Below are positions 22,110-30,885 of a stretch of 47,584 bases of DNA, one piece after another. Numbering within the stretch: position 1 is the first letter of the stretch; every line of letters starts with the position of its first letter. This stretch comes from Euryarchaeota archaeon SCGC AAA252-I15. Lineage in GTDB: Archaea > Altiarchaeota > Altiarchaeia > IMC4 > SCGC-AAA252-I15. A program made the translations under genes and the position numbers. Location: NCBI GenBank assembly GCA_000402775.1, contig AQSC01000055.1:1-47584 (forward strand), in the 5' to 3' direction. Under the pieces are notes generated by a model that was not told where the DNA came from, did not search any database, and saw only the letters and a program-made list of their open reading frames with translations.

Positions 22110-25022
22110 ATGACTCTGAAAAATGTGCAGGGGAGGGGTGAGGATGCTCAAGTAAGGCAGGATTATTCAACTTTTCCGGCTACTGTCAATTTGCATATGG
22201 CACCCGCCTACACATTGTATCAAATATGTAAGGGGTTTCAGGATAGAGACAGTCAAAACAGAATCCAAATACCAAACTCAACTGATGAGGAAGGGAACGC
22301 CGATCCCAGTTCCGGGTGGCAGGATTTGAGCATAACAAGAATTACTAACCTTCACATTGAGCGAGGGAGTACTATGGCTTTCCGAGTGGAGGGGCCTGAT
22401 ACTCAATTAATGCAAGAAGTCCTTCATGTATTATTCCATGATGATGTTGGCAGAGACCGTGCCTCAGGTGGTGTGAAAGTTGTGGAGGGTTCAGAGAGAA
22501 AGCACGAAGTTTATTTTCAGGCAGCCGTGGCAGACCCCCACCCCCCATGGTATGATGAATGTCTTCAACGGTCGGGTTTGCCACCCGCAGAGGAGGCTCC
22601 AGTAAAGTTCACTGATCTTCCGTTGACTGCGGATGTCGCAAGCCACCCAATGGTAGTCAGCAGCGTGGATCTGGTTGCGACAGGACCTGGAACACTCTCT
22701 GGAATGGCTGCATACGGATTGGCTTCATTAGTCCTCCATCACGATTACACTCGACAATTCGCACTTGTCCGTCTCGAACAGGTTAGCTTCGAGGGGAGGA
22801 GACTTGCCGCGCTTAGGAAGGCACTAGCTGAGGGGAGGCCTTACATGATGGAAGTTTTAGATGATGAAACTTCGGGGGCCCGGTCCCTCTCGGATATGGT
22901 TAGAGGCGAGACCGCATGGTTCAAAGATATTATTTCTCGTGCTAAGCAGACTGTAAGTGGGGGTGTTTCTCAACAAAGGTTGGATGATTCTGGGGTTCAG
23001 CTTTCCGTTTCTGAAGACCGATGCCACCCTAATGCCGAATTGGCTATTGAACTCTTAAGGATTCGTCCCGAGCAGGAGCATTTGAAGGCTAGGATGATGA
23101 GGAGTCTGGCCCAGGGTTTGACTGTTAGCGACACGATTGCGTATATTCTACACAGGCTGGTAGATCCCGAAGCAGGCGGGGGTCATTTCAAAAGGGCCGG
23201 GTTATTCCATCTAGTAGAAGACGAGGAGGGTAGACACCTTCAGGCTTTCTGTGAGTGGAAGCAGGACGGCTTGCGGGAATGCGGCCCCCAGACGAGGATA
23301 CCGCTTAATGCGCAGGGTGTTGGAGTCGCGTATATTGCAAGAAGAGCACTTGAAGAGGGGGTGAGGGATGAAGAAATTTTTTCTAATGGAAGGGGTGATC
23401 CGCGAGTGAACAAGGGGTATATGGAAGGCCAGCAGTTTGTCATGATCCCAGTTTTCTCAGAGGACGGCTCTTTTCAGGGTGTTATTTGGGCTGACAACTT
23501 TGACCAGGAGGATATAAGCGCTGAGAGCATCGAGCATTTGAGGGGGGTTACTTCCGAGGCTGGTGAGCTATTACAGATGTCGGGTGAGATTCGGAGGGAG
23601 AGCCGGCCAACTCACGAAGGAGAAATTGCGGTTTTAGGTAGGATACCACTTCCAGAGGATATAAGGGATCTGGCAGGGTGGGGTTATATTGGGTATGTTA
23701 CACCAGTTGGAACTAGCACAGACCATTCCGCAACGTACGCTGGAAGCAGGCGGATGCCGGCAGTACTCGGAGTTGGAAGGGATTTCCTCCGGACAATAAG
23801 ACCGGGTGATCCGCTACTCTTAATAGATACTGCAGACAATAGGCCTGCAACGCTCGTTAACAAGCCTATTCCAGGAACCTTAGGATTCATTGGTTGCACA
23901 AGCCTTGGCCAAGTAATACCTATCGAACCTGAAATATCCGAGATTAGGGACGCTACGACTACAGACAACCACAGAGCGCATCTTATGGGAGTGTTAAACG
24001 GGGATCATCCAGACCAGCTTGGACGCTTTGGAGGATATGGAGTGGAGGGTATGGGCCTTTTCAGACTCGAGATTCCAATGATCCATCATCCCCCAAACGT
24101 TAGCCTTGAAGGTTTTGAACCAATACGGTCTGTCGAGGAATTTCTGGCTTTAATGAGAGAAGACAACCCGCATCCTCTGAAAGATTTAACAAAATACTTC
24201 GCAACGATGTTCGGGAGAATCTTTCACGCGATATACGAGAATGCTCATGAAGGTTATCAGGATGAGCCCGCAATAGTGCGATATACAGATTTGAGCAGGA
24301 ATAAATGTCCAGGCGTGTATAAAAGCAGGATCAGCGCGGATGAATTAGAATCACAGGAATTGTCGGGCCTTGGCCTTCTAATCGCACACCCTGACATACT
24401 GCTTCCCCAGCAGGCGGGCCTTTGTATTGCAGCAAGAGATGCTAAACAGCCTGTTGGATTCATGATGCCGAATGTTAGGTCTGTGGAAAACGTTGCCCAG
24501 TGCTGTGAGATGTTTGAAGCAATCGCAAAAGAATACCCTCCCGGAAAGCATGTGCAAAGATATGCGCAGATTGAATGCCCAGCCGCGATTTATCTCATGC
24601 CATCAATGGCGAATTTAATTGATGGTTTTGGTGTTGGAATAAACGACTTGGCCTCGCTTTCCTCCGGTCTTCCGAGAGGAGCCCGCCAGCACCTTGAATT
24701 CCACCCCCAAGTCGCGCAACACGTGCTCACCGCCCTGACAAACGCTCGTAGAGAAGGTAAGGAGTGTATTTTTTGCGGGGGAGACAGCTCACCAGAGTTG
24801 ACTAGTCTTATCTTAGGTCTATCTCATAAAGCGGGGAATCAATCCACCCGGATAGCCCTTCCCGCGAGGATGATACCGCAATCCCGCGATACAGTCTGTA
24901 GGGTGTCAGCTGCCGAATGCGGTGCTTGGGCTGACGAAGCACTTCAAATACAAACAACAGGTGACGTATACGATGAAGTATATAAGCAACTTGCCAGAAA
25001 TCTTCGTGGAAAACTCACTTAA
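22110..25022 (+). CDS. HPr-GAF-Enzyme I fusion, PTS-Ntr-like phosphotransferase
   Basis: The 970-residue protein has an HPr-like domain at residues about 20-112, with candidate phosphohistidine His29 in NLHMAPAYTL and a Ser74 region (LSITRITNL) like the HPr regulatory-serine helix. Residues about 190-300 resemble the Enzyme I helical domain. A GAF domain occupies about 335-490. An Enzyme I phosphohistidine domain follows with His539 in GTSTDHSATYAG and MPAVLG. Residues 640-930 are a PEP-utilising barrel with GMGLFR (Arg652), VRYTDLSRNK (Arg724), IECPAA (Glu822), GVGINDL (Asp846) and FCGGD (Cys889). Several motifs are degenerate, and the Enzyme I NPxLGxR segment is missing. It probably takes phosphate from PEP and passes it to its own HPr domain in response to a GAF ligand, but loss of activity is possible. 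No EII transporter is nearby. Confidence 0.75.
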   Translation: MTLKNVQGRGEDAQVRQDYSTFPATVNLHMAPAYTLYQICKGFQDRDSQNRIQIPNSTDEEGNADPSSGWQDLSITRITNLHIERGSTMAFRVEGPDTQLMQEVLHVLFHDDVGRDRASGGVKVVEGSERKHEVYFQAAVADPHPPWYDECLQRSGLPPAEEAPVKFTDLPLTADVASHPMVVSSVDLVATGPGTLSGMAAYGLASLVLHHDYTRQFALVRLEQVSFEGRRLAALRKALAEGRPYMMEVLDDETSGARSLSDMVRGETAWFKDIISRAKQTVSGGVSQQRLDDSGVQLSVSEDRCHPNAELAIELLRIRPEQEHLKARMMRSLAQGLTVSDTIAYILHRLVDPEAGGGHFKRAGLFHLVEDEEGRHLQAFCEWKQDGLRECGPQTRIPLNAQGVGVAYIARRALEEGVRDEEIFSNGRGDPRVNKGYMEGQQFVMIPVFSEDGSFQGVIWADNFDQEDISAESIEHLRGVTSEAGELLQMSGEIRRESRPTHEGEIAVLGRIPLPEDIRDLAGWGYIGYVTPVGTSTDHSATYAGSRRMPAVLGVGRDFLRTIRPGDPLLLIDTADNRPATLVNKPIPGTLGFIGCTSLGQVIPIEPEISEIRDATTTDNHRAHLMGVLNGDHPDQLGRFGGYGVEGMGLFRLEIPMIHHPPNVSLEGFEPIRSVEEFLALMREDNPHPLKDLTKYFATMFGRIFHAIYENAHEGYQDEPAIVRYTDLSRNKCPGVYKSRISADELESQELSGLGLLIAHPDILLPQQAGLCIAARDAKQPVGFMMPNVRSVENVAQCCEMFEAIAKEYPPGKHVQRYAQIECPAAIYLMPSMANLIDGFGVGINDLASLSSGLPRGARQHLEFHPQVAQHVLTALTNARREGKECIFCGGDSSPELTSLILGLSHKAGNQSTRIALPARMIPQSRDTVCRVSAAECGAWADEALQIQTTGDVYDEVYKQLARNLRGKLT

Positions 25023-25128
25023 GAAGATGCATTAACTAAAAATAATTAACATTCCAAGTGGCAATGCATAAAAACAAGACTATTCAAGAAGTTGTGCTAG
25101 AGTATACTATAAAAACTGGGTGGAGACC

Positions 25129-26094
25129 ATGCAAAAAAAGATTAAACTGAGAGAAAGCCTCCTCAGGAATGCTAAAACGGGGTCGGAGTGGAAGGGCTTT
25201 TCAGAACAGCTAATAAAACTCATCGGAAGTACCCCCAATGACCGGTTGGGTGTGATAGAGGATCTCACGAGAAGACATTTTGAGGATTTGAAATTACTTT
25301 TTCAAGATGAAAAAGCCGTATTGGAGGGTAGATTTCAATCTCCCGTTCAGATGATATCGCAACTCTGCCAAACTGATGAGCCAGGATTCTCGTTCTGCGT
25401 GAACCCCGTAACACGCCACCTCCTGGTCGACAACATGCAAAAAGGACATGACGAAATGTTAGTCGAACACGGTATCGAGCATCGGTCCAGTAAGCATTTC
25501 TGTCGCGGGGGAGTTGTGTTGGATGATAGTACATTAAGCATCACCCAACCATCCGAAAATGTTAAGGTTGGGGGGGAGTTTTTGGATTTGGACGGAATAA
25601 TGCAGATAACAGCCGACGTTGTTGTTTCCGCCATGCGGGAGGCCGGTGTAGACTGTGATCTTAATGTTTCCATTCCACCGAAGATTAGGGATGAATACAA
25701 GTTGATTGATAGGGGGGAAACACCCGGCGGGGTGGGCATTCCGACTTACCCGGATGTGGTCGGCGAAAGAGGCTGGCAATACACGAAGATTCATGCTACC
25801 GGAGGCACTCAGGGAAGCAGGATACACTATGGCGCCGCCCAATTGATACTGCATGGGGTGACTGGGTCATACGAACTTTTTAACAATCTTTCTGGGAGGA
25901 GAGGATGTTTCATAACGCCTGATATTCCCAGCTGGTGCGATATTGATTCCCTTAAGACGACGGGCCGTGACGGCTATGCCATCGTAAGATCCAAACGAGG
26001 CGGCAGGGAAGGAATTCCACAAGTGTTCAAAGATTTAAATAACGTTTTAAATGAGAGCGCCATCAAACCTTATCTTAAGGGTGGTGGGCGATAA
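25129..26094 (+). CDS. Unknown protein downstream of the HPr-Enzyme I fusion
   Basis: The most likely start is ATG 25129, five to eight bases after GGTGGAG; a GTG at 25120 would add three residues. The 321-residue product appears soluble, without signal or membrane segments. It has a helical N-terminal third and a Gly-rich C-terminal two thirds, with GGVGIPTYPDVVGERGW, HATGGTQGSRIHYGAAQLI and several conserved-looking His residues. No family was recognised. A TATA-like ctataaaaa lies at about 25108-25115, so it may also have its own promoter. Its position 106 bases after the HPr-EI gene on the same strand suggests a partner or target of that phosphorelay, which is inference only. Confidence 0.7.
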   Translation: MQKKIKLRESLLRNAKTGSEWKGFSEQLIKLIGSTPNDRLGVIEDLTRRHFEDLKLLFQDEKAVLEGRFQSPVQMISQLCQTDEPGFSFCVNPVTRHLLVDNMQKGHDEMLVEHGIEHRSSKHFCRGGVVLDDSTLSITQPSENVKVGGEFLDLDGIMQITADVVVSAMREAGVDCDLNVSIPPKIRDEYKLIDRGETPGGVGIPTYPDVVGERGWQYTKIHATGGTQGSRIHYGAAQLILHGVTGSYELFNNLSGRRGCFITPDIPSWCDIDSLKTTGRDGYAIVRSKRGGREGIPQVFKDLNNVLNESAIKPYLKGGGR

Positions 26095-26139
26095 CTTTTT
26101 TTAATAGATTTAATAAGATCGTTTTCCATTTAAATCACC

Positions 26140-26994
26140 ATGAAAGCGGTAATTCCCGCCGCCGGACACGGGACGAGATTCCTGCCGGCTACCAAGGCGC
26201 AGCCCAAGGAGATGCTTCCTCTGGTAGACAAGCCTGCGATACAGTTTGTTGTAGAGGAGGCTGTAGCTTCTGGGATAGACGACATACTCATCATTACGGG
26301 CCGGGGTAAGCGCGCGATTGAAGACCATTTCGACCGGTCGGTAGAGCTTGAAATGCTTTTAAGGTCTAAGGGCGAGATGGAGCTTTTAGCCGAGATTGAG
26401 GGCATCGCTGGTTTAGCTGACATTCACTTTATACGTCAGAAGGAGGCGAAGGGTCTGGGTCATGCTATCGCTTGCGCTGAAAAACACGTGAATGATGAAC
26501 CTTTCGTGGTGCTTTTAGGAGATGACATAGTCCACTCAAAGGTTCCTTGCACAAAGCAGATAATAGACTGGTACGAGAAATATGATTCGCCAGTGATCGC
26601 GGTCGAAGAGGTTCCGGAACACATGGTCCAATCTTACGGAATCATTGACGGGAGCGAAGTGGAAAAATCGATTTACCTGATCAAAGACTTGATTGAAAAG
26701 CCCGAGCCGAAAGACGCGCCTTCAAATCTCGGGATTATCGGGAGATACGTCCTCCCGCCGGAGATATTCAAGTTCATCCGAAAGACAAAGAGGGGAATTG
26801 GAGGCGAGATACAACTTACCGACGCACTCCGGCTTTTAAACCAGGACCAGAAGATGTTCGCCTGCGATTTCGAAGGCACTAGATACGATCTCGGGAATAA
26901 ACTGGATTACCTGAAAGCAAGCGTTGAATACGCGCTCATGCGGGATGATTTAAGCAAACCCTTCAGGGAATACATTAAATCCATCGGAAAATGA
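26140..26994 (+). CDS. galU: UTP-glucose-1-phosphate uridylyltransferase
   Basis: This 284-residue nucleotidyltransferase makes UDP-glucose from UTP and glucose-1-phosphate. The N-terminal AVIPAAGHGTRFLPATKAQPKEMLPLVDKPAIQF... pattern (residues 3-36) is diagnostic. IEKPEPKDAPSNLGIIGRYVL and GGEIQLTDALR are typical of GalU. Its length is standard. A TATA-like tttaataag lies about 27 bases before the ATG and no ribosome binding site is seen, so the mRNA is probably leaderless. It begins a tightly packed run of nucleotide-sugar genes and overlaps the next gene by four bases. Confidence 0.95.
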   Translation: MKAVIPAAGHGTRFLPATKAQPKEMLPLVDKPAIQFVVEEAVASGIDDILIITGRGKRAIEDHFDRSVELEMLLRSKGEMELLAEIEGIAGLADIHFIRQKEAKGLGHAIACAEKHVNDEPFVVLLGDDIVHSKVPCTKQIIDWYEKYDSPVIAVEEVPEHMVQSYGIIDGSEVEKSIYLIKDLIEKPEPKDAPSNLGIIGRYVLPPEIFKFIRKTKRGIGGEIQLTDALRLLNQDQKMFACDFEGTRYDLGNKLDYLKASVEYALMRDDLSKPFREYIKSIGK

Positions 26995-27926
26995 GTAGGA
27001 TTCTTGTTACTGGAGGTGCTGGTTTTTTAGGGTCGCATTTGTGCGAGAGGTTGGTTAATGACGGTTACCAGGTCATTTGCATGGACAACTATATTACCGG
27101 GAACAATCGAAACATCGAGCATCTTAAAGGAAATGATAAAATCGAGTTTGTCGAGCATGACGTGTCCAAGTATATCAGCGTCGACGGTGAAATCGATTTT
27201 ATATTGCATTTCGCATCCCCTGCAAGCCCTATCGATTATCTCGAGCTTCCCATCCAGACTTTGAAGGTCGGGTCTTTAGGAACTCATAACAGTTTGGGTC
27301 TTGCTGTTGCGAAAAAATCGGGATTTCTTTTGGCTTCGACTTCCGAGGTTTACGGGGACCCTAAGATTCACCCACAGCCTGAAAGCTATTGGGGTAATGT
27401 CAATCCAATAGGTCCTCGAGGAGTGTACGACGAAGCCAAGCGTTTTGCAGAAGCCATGACCATGGCTTACCACAGGGTTCACGGAGTGGATTCGAGAATC
27501 GTAAGAATTTTCAATACTTACGGGCCTAAAATGCGCGTTCACGACGGAAGGGCGATACCAGAATTCATAAGCCAGGCTTTAAAGGGCGAGCCAATAACAG
27601 TCTTCGGAGACGGCTCCCAGACACGCTCCTTCTGCTATATAGACGACCTTATTGAAGGAATAATCAGTCTCATGAATTCTGGGGAACACGAGCCAGTCAA
27701 CCTCGGAAACCCCCACGAGATGACTATAAACCAGCTCGCTGAAAAGATTGTTGAGCTGACTGATTCCAGCTCGGAGATTGTCTTTAAACCACTTCCAGAA
27801 GATGATCCGAAAGTCCGCCAACCAGACATAACAAAGGCTAAAAAAATCTTGGATTGGGAGCCGAAAGTGACGCTTGAAGAAGGCTTGTCCAAGACTATTG
27901 AATACTTCAGGGAAACCTTGAAATGA
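26991..27926 (+). CDS. uxs: UDP-glucuronate decarboxylase (UDP-xylose synthase)
   Basis: This 311-residue extended SDR has VTGGAGFLGSHLCERL for NAD binding, the UXS hallmark HFASPASPIDYLE, STSEVYGDP, and the catalytic Tyr-Lys pair in YDEAKRFAE. RIFNTYGPKMRVHDGRAIPEF is also typical. It would convert UDP-glucuronate, made by the nearby ugd product, to UDP-xylose. Length matches bacterial and plant soluble UXS. It overlaps galU and the following epimerase by four bases each, which shows an operon. Confidence 0.93.
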   Translation: MSRILVTGGAGFLGSHLCERLVNDGYQVICMDNYITGNNRNIEHLKGNDKIEFVEHDVSKYISVDGEIDFILHFASPASPIDYLELPIQTLKVGSLGTHNSLGLAVAKKSGFLLASTSEVYGDPKIHPQPESYWGNVNPIGPRGVYDEAKRFAEAMTMAYHRVHGVDSRIVRIFNTYGPKMRVHDGRAIPEFISQALKGEPITVFGDGSQTRSFCYIDDLIEGIISLMNSGEHEPVNLGNPHEMTINQLAEKIVELTDSSSEIVFKPLPEDDPKVRQPDITKAKKILDWEPKVTLEEGLSKTIEYFRETLK

Positions 27927-28846
27927 AAGTAATAGTCACGGGTGGTGCAGGATTCATCGGATCCCACATCACTGACAGGCTGATTTCAGAAGGCTGTGAC
28001 GTTACAGTTGTAGATGATCTTTCAAGCGGGAGCAAGGAGAACCTGAACAAAAAGGCGGAATTCAAAAACATTAGCATTACAGATCCAAAGCTTCCCCGAT
28101 TTTTCGAGGAAATTAAACCAGAGTATGTCGTCCACCAAGCAGCTCAAATAAACGTTAGAAAGTCGATTGAAGACCCTTTGTTTGACGCTAGAGTCAATGT
28201 AATCGGTTCAGTAAATTTGATTGAGTGCTGCCGCAAAACAGACGTTAAGAAAATCGTTTACGCATCAAGTGGAGGAGCCGTCTATGGCGAGCCACAGTAT
28301 CTCCCAGTCGATGAGAAACATCCTGTAGTCCCGCTTTGCCCTTACGGCGCTTCAAAGCATGCGGTAGAGAATTACCTGCACCTGTACAGAGTAAATTACG
28401 GTTTGGATTACGCTTCCCTTAGATACGCAAACGTCTACGGCCCAAGGCAGGACCCATTTGGGGAGGCTGGAGTGGTTGCGATTTTCACAAAAAAGCTTCT
28501 TTCAGGAAAGGCCCCGCAGATATTCGGCGACGGGGAGCAGACCAGGGATTTCGTTTTCGTGGAAGACGTCGTGCAAGCGAACTTTCTAGCTTTGACTAAG
28601 AAGTCTGGCGAAAAAGTATTAAACGTCGGTATTGGAGTCGAGACTTCCGTAAACCAGATTTACGGAAGGCTTAAGGGAATAACCGGCTCAAATGTTGACG
28701 CGACTTACGGGCCTGAAGTTAAGGGGGAGGTTAGAAGGATTTGTTTGGACAATTCACTGGCTAGATCAAGCTTGGGTTGGGCTCCAAAATACGACCTTGA
28801 TGAGGGATTATCCGAAACAGTTAATTATTTTAAAGACCTTCAATAG
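27923..28846 (+). CDS. NAD-dependent UDP-sugar 4-epimerase (GalE-like)
   Basis: This 307-residue extended SDR has VTGGAGFIGSHITDRL, QAAQINVRKSIEDP, ASSGGAVYGEPQYLPVDE and the catalytic YGASKHAVE. ANVYGPRQDPFGEAGVVAIF and GDGEQTRDFVFVEDVV place it among archaeal GalE-like 4-epimerases. The substrate may be UDP-glucose, UDP-GlcNAc or UDP-xylose; the position next to UXS makes UDP-xylose/UDP-arabinose interconversion worth considering. It overlaps the UXS gene by four bases. Confidence 0.88.
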   Translation: MKVIVTGGAGFIGSHITDRLISEGCDVTVVDDLSSGSKENLNKKAEFKNISITDPKLPRFFEEIKPEYVVHQAAQINVRKSIEDPLFDARVNVIGSVNLIECCRKTDVKKIVYASSGGAVYGEPQYLPVDEKHPVVPLCPYGASKHAVENYLHLYRVNYGLDYASLRYANVYGPRQDPFGEAGVVAIFTKKLLSGKAPQIFGDGEQTRDFVFVEDVVQANFLALTKKSGEKVLNVGIGVETSVNQIYGRLKGITGSNVDATYGPEVKGEVRRICLDNSLARSSLGWAPKYDLDEGLSETVNYFKDLQ

Positions 28847-28852
28847 AATACT

Positions 28853-29824
28853 ATGTCTTTCTACAAAAACAAGAGGGTTTTAGTTACAGGCGGGTGTGGA
28901 TTAATAGGATCATATTTAAGTGAGCTTCTTGTCTCAGAGAAAGCAGACACTACCATTTCGGATTCCTTATCTCGTGGGAGTTTAGACAGGATCAAGTCAA
29001 TTAAAGATGACGTTGAATTGAGAAAACTTGACCTCCTTGATTATTCAAACTGCCTGAAGGCGTGTGAAAAACAGGATGTAGTCATGAACCTTGCAGCCCA
29101 AGTAACGGGAATAGAATACAATCGAACCCACAATGCGGAAACATTCATAAACAACATGACGCTCGCACAAAACATGTTGAAGGCTGCAGTCGAATGCGGT
29201 GTGAAAAGGTTTTTATTAGTTAGTACTGCCTGTGTCTACCCGCACGACGCAGTAGTGCCCACACCCGAAAGCGAGGGTGAAAGAGACGAACCGGAACCTA
29301 CTAATTCAGGGTACGGGTGGGCAAAGCGGATGAGTGAAAAGCTTGGAAAGTATTACGCGCAGGAATCAGACATGGAAATCGCCATAGCCCGCCCATTCAA
29401 CGCCTACGGGCTTCGAGACCATTTCGATGTTGGAACATCCCACGTCATACCGGCGTTAATAAAGCGGATTTGCGACGGCGAAGACCCCCTCGTAGTATGG
29501 GGTAGTGGAAACCAGTCGAGGGTTTTCGTACACGCGAAAGACATCGCAAAAGGCATGATGCTCTTAACGGAAAAATACGCGAAATCGGATCCAGTAAATA
29601 TTGGACACGACAAAGAAGTCACGATTCGAGAGCTTGTCGACTTAATTTCCGAATTATCAGGGAGAAATCCCGAAATCGTTTATGACACGTCAAAGCCCGA
29701 CGGCTATCCCAGAAGGGCGGCAGACACAACGAAACTTAAGGCAGTATCTGGGGGCTGGGTGCCAGACACGCCCCTTAAGGAGGGTCTTGCCGAGATGGTG
29801 GAGTACTACGAGAAGACAAAATGA
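28853..29824 (+). CDS. SDR nucleotide-sugar epimerase, GDP-sugar (fucose synthase/GME)-like
   Basis: This 323-residue SDR has VTGGCGLIGSYLSELL, AAQVTGIEYN, STACVYPHD and catalytic YGWAKRMSE. PFNAYGLRDHFDVGTSHVIPALI and DTSKPDGYPRRAADTTKL resemble GDP-L-fucose synthase and GDP-mannose 3,5-epimerase. It may act on a GDP-deoxy-sugar or related NDP-sugar. It begins six bases after the previous epimerase stop and its end overlaps the DUF362 gene by four bases. The exact reaction cannot be fixed from motifs. Confidence 0.82.
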   Translation: MSFYKNKRVLVTGGCGLIGSYLSELLVSEKADTTISDSLSRGSLDRIKSIKDDVELRKLDLLDYSNCLKACEKQDVVMNLAAQVTGIEYNRTHNAETFINNMTLAQNMLKAAVECGVKRFLLVSTACVYPHDAVVPTPESEGERDEPEPTNSGYGWAKRMSEKLGKYYAQESDMEIAIARPFNAYGLRDHFDVGTSHVIPALIKRICDGEDPLVVWGSGNQSRVFVHAKDIAKGMMLLTEKYAKSDPVNIGHDKEVTIRELVDLISELSGRNPEIVYDTSKPDGYPRRAADTTKLKAVSGGWVPDTPLKEGLAEMVEYYEKTK

Positions 29825-30885
29825 GTAAGGTAGCGGTTTTGAAGACGAAGCCTGAAACGGTTGTGGAAGACTATGGAAGGCTCATGGAGCTTTCAGAGTT
29901 TGAGAATACTCTTCCCAAGACGAAGGAGACTATTATTAAACTTAATCTGTCGTGGAGCCTTTACTTTCCAGCTTGCTCGACAGAACCTTGGCAGCTTGAA
30001 GGTGTTTTATCAAAGCTTGTGGACGCCGGCTACAGGAACATCCATGCCGTAGAGAATAGGACTGTGGTGACTAATCCTCGGAAGGGTGCTAGACTAAACA
30101 GGTGGGAGCCAATCCTTTCAAATTTTGGGTTGGATTTTAAGCCTTTAACCGACGTCGAGTGGGTTTCATACAAGCCTCGTGGGGAGCTTTTAGCCTTGGA
30201 TAAGATATTCGGAGACACGTATACCATACCTAAGATGTTTTTGGACAAGAATGTTGTTCACCTTCCCACTCAGAAAACTCACGGCCACACGACGATTACG
30301 GGAGCGTTGAAAAACGCGTTTGGAGGCCTTATCACTTCGAGGAGACATCACTGCCATAAGATGATTCACGAAATCCTAGTTGATCTTCTTATGATTCAAA
30401 AAGAGATTCACCCGGGGATTTTCGCCGCCGTGGACGGGACTGTTGCCGGAGACGGGGCTGGCCCGCGAGCCATGCACCCTAAAGTTGAAAATTTCATACT
30501 CGCATCCGAGGATCAGGTGGCTGTTGACGCAGTGTCCGCCAAGATGATGGGTTTCGAGCCGTTGGATATACCGTTCATTAAAATCGCCCACGACCGCGGA
30601 CTGGGTGTCGGAGACGTAGACCAGTTAGACTTGGTGGGGGAAGACATCTCAAGAGTAAATTATAAATTCAAAACAAAAAAAAGTATTGTAATATCAGGAG
30701 ACCAACTCTTCAGAAGGGGGGCACTTCGCTTCCTCGAGCCACTTATCTTCCACACACCCTTATTCTTCTTCTGTATTTGGGCTTCCGAAATATTCCACGA
30801 CTACGTATGGTATCCCACTGAAGGTAAAAAAAGGATTAAAGAATTCAAACAGACTGAGTGGGGGAAACTATTCCAAAAATACTAG
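29821..30885 (+). CDS. DUF362 family protein
   Basis: This 354-residue protein matches DUF362: IIKLNLSWSLYFPACSTEPWQLEGVLSKL near the start, then HLPTQKTHGHTTITGALKNAFGG, AAVDGTVAGDGAGPRAMHP and ASEDQVAVDAVSAKMMG. Unlike many relatives it carries no ferredoxin-type CxxCxxC cluster. The C-terminus has an aromatic, hydrophobic patch (PLIFHTPLFFFCIW) that may touch the membrane. Its role is unknown. Co-transcription with nucleotide-sugar epimerases hints at a part in glycan or lipid-linked glycan synthesis. It converges on the PHP gene, overlapping by four bases. Confidence 0.85.
   Translation: MSKVAVLKTKPETVVEDYGRLMELSEFENTLPKTKETIIKLNLSWSLYFPACSTEPWQLEGVLSKLVDAGYRNIHAVENRTVVTNPRKGARLNRWEPILSNFGLDFKPLTDVEWVSYKPRGELLALDKIFGDTYTIPKMFLDKNVVHLPTQKTHGHTTITGALKNAFGGLITSRRHHCHKMIHEILVDLLMIQKEIHPGIFAAVDGTVAGDGAGPRAMHPKVENFILASEDQVAVDAVSAKMMGFEPLDIPFIKIAHDRGLGVGDVDQLDLVGEDISRVNYKFKTKKSIVISGDQLFRRGALRFLEPLIFHTPLFFFCIWASEIFHDYVWYPTEGKKRIKEFKQTEWGKLFQKY

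Noticed and set aside
22110..25022. PEP synthase or pyruvate phosphate dikinase
   Set aside because: There is no ATP-grasp domain; the N-terminus is HPr-like and the phosphohistidine and barrel order fits Enzyme I.
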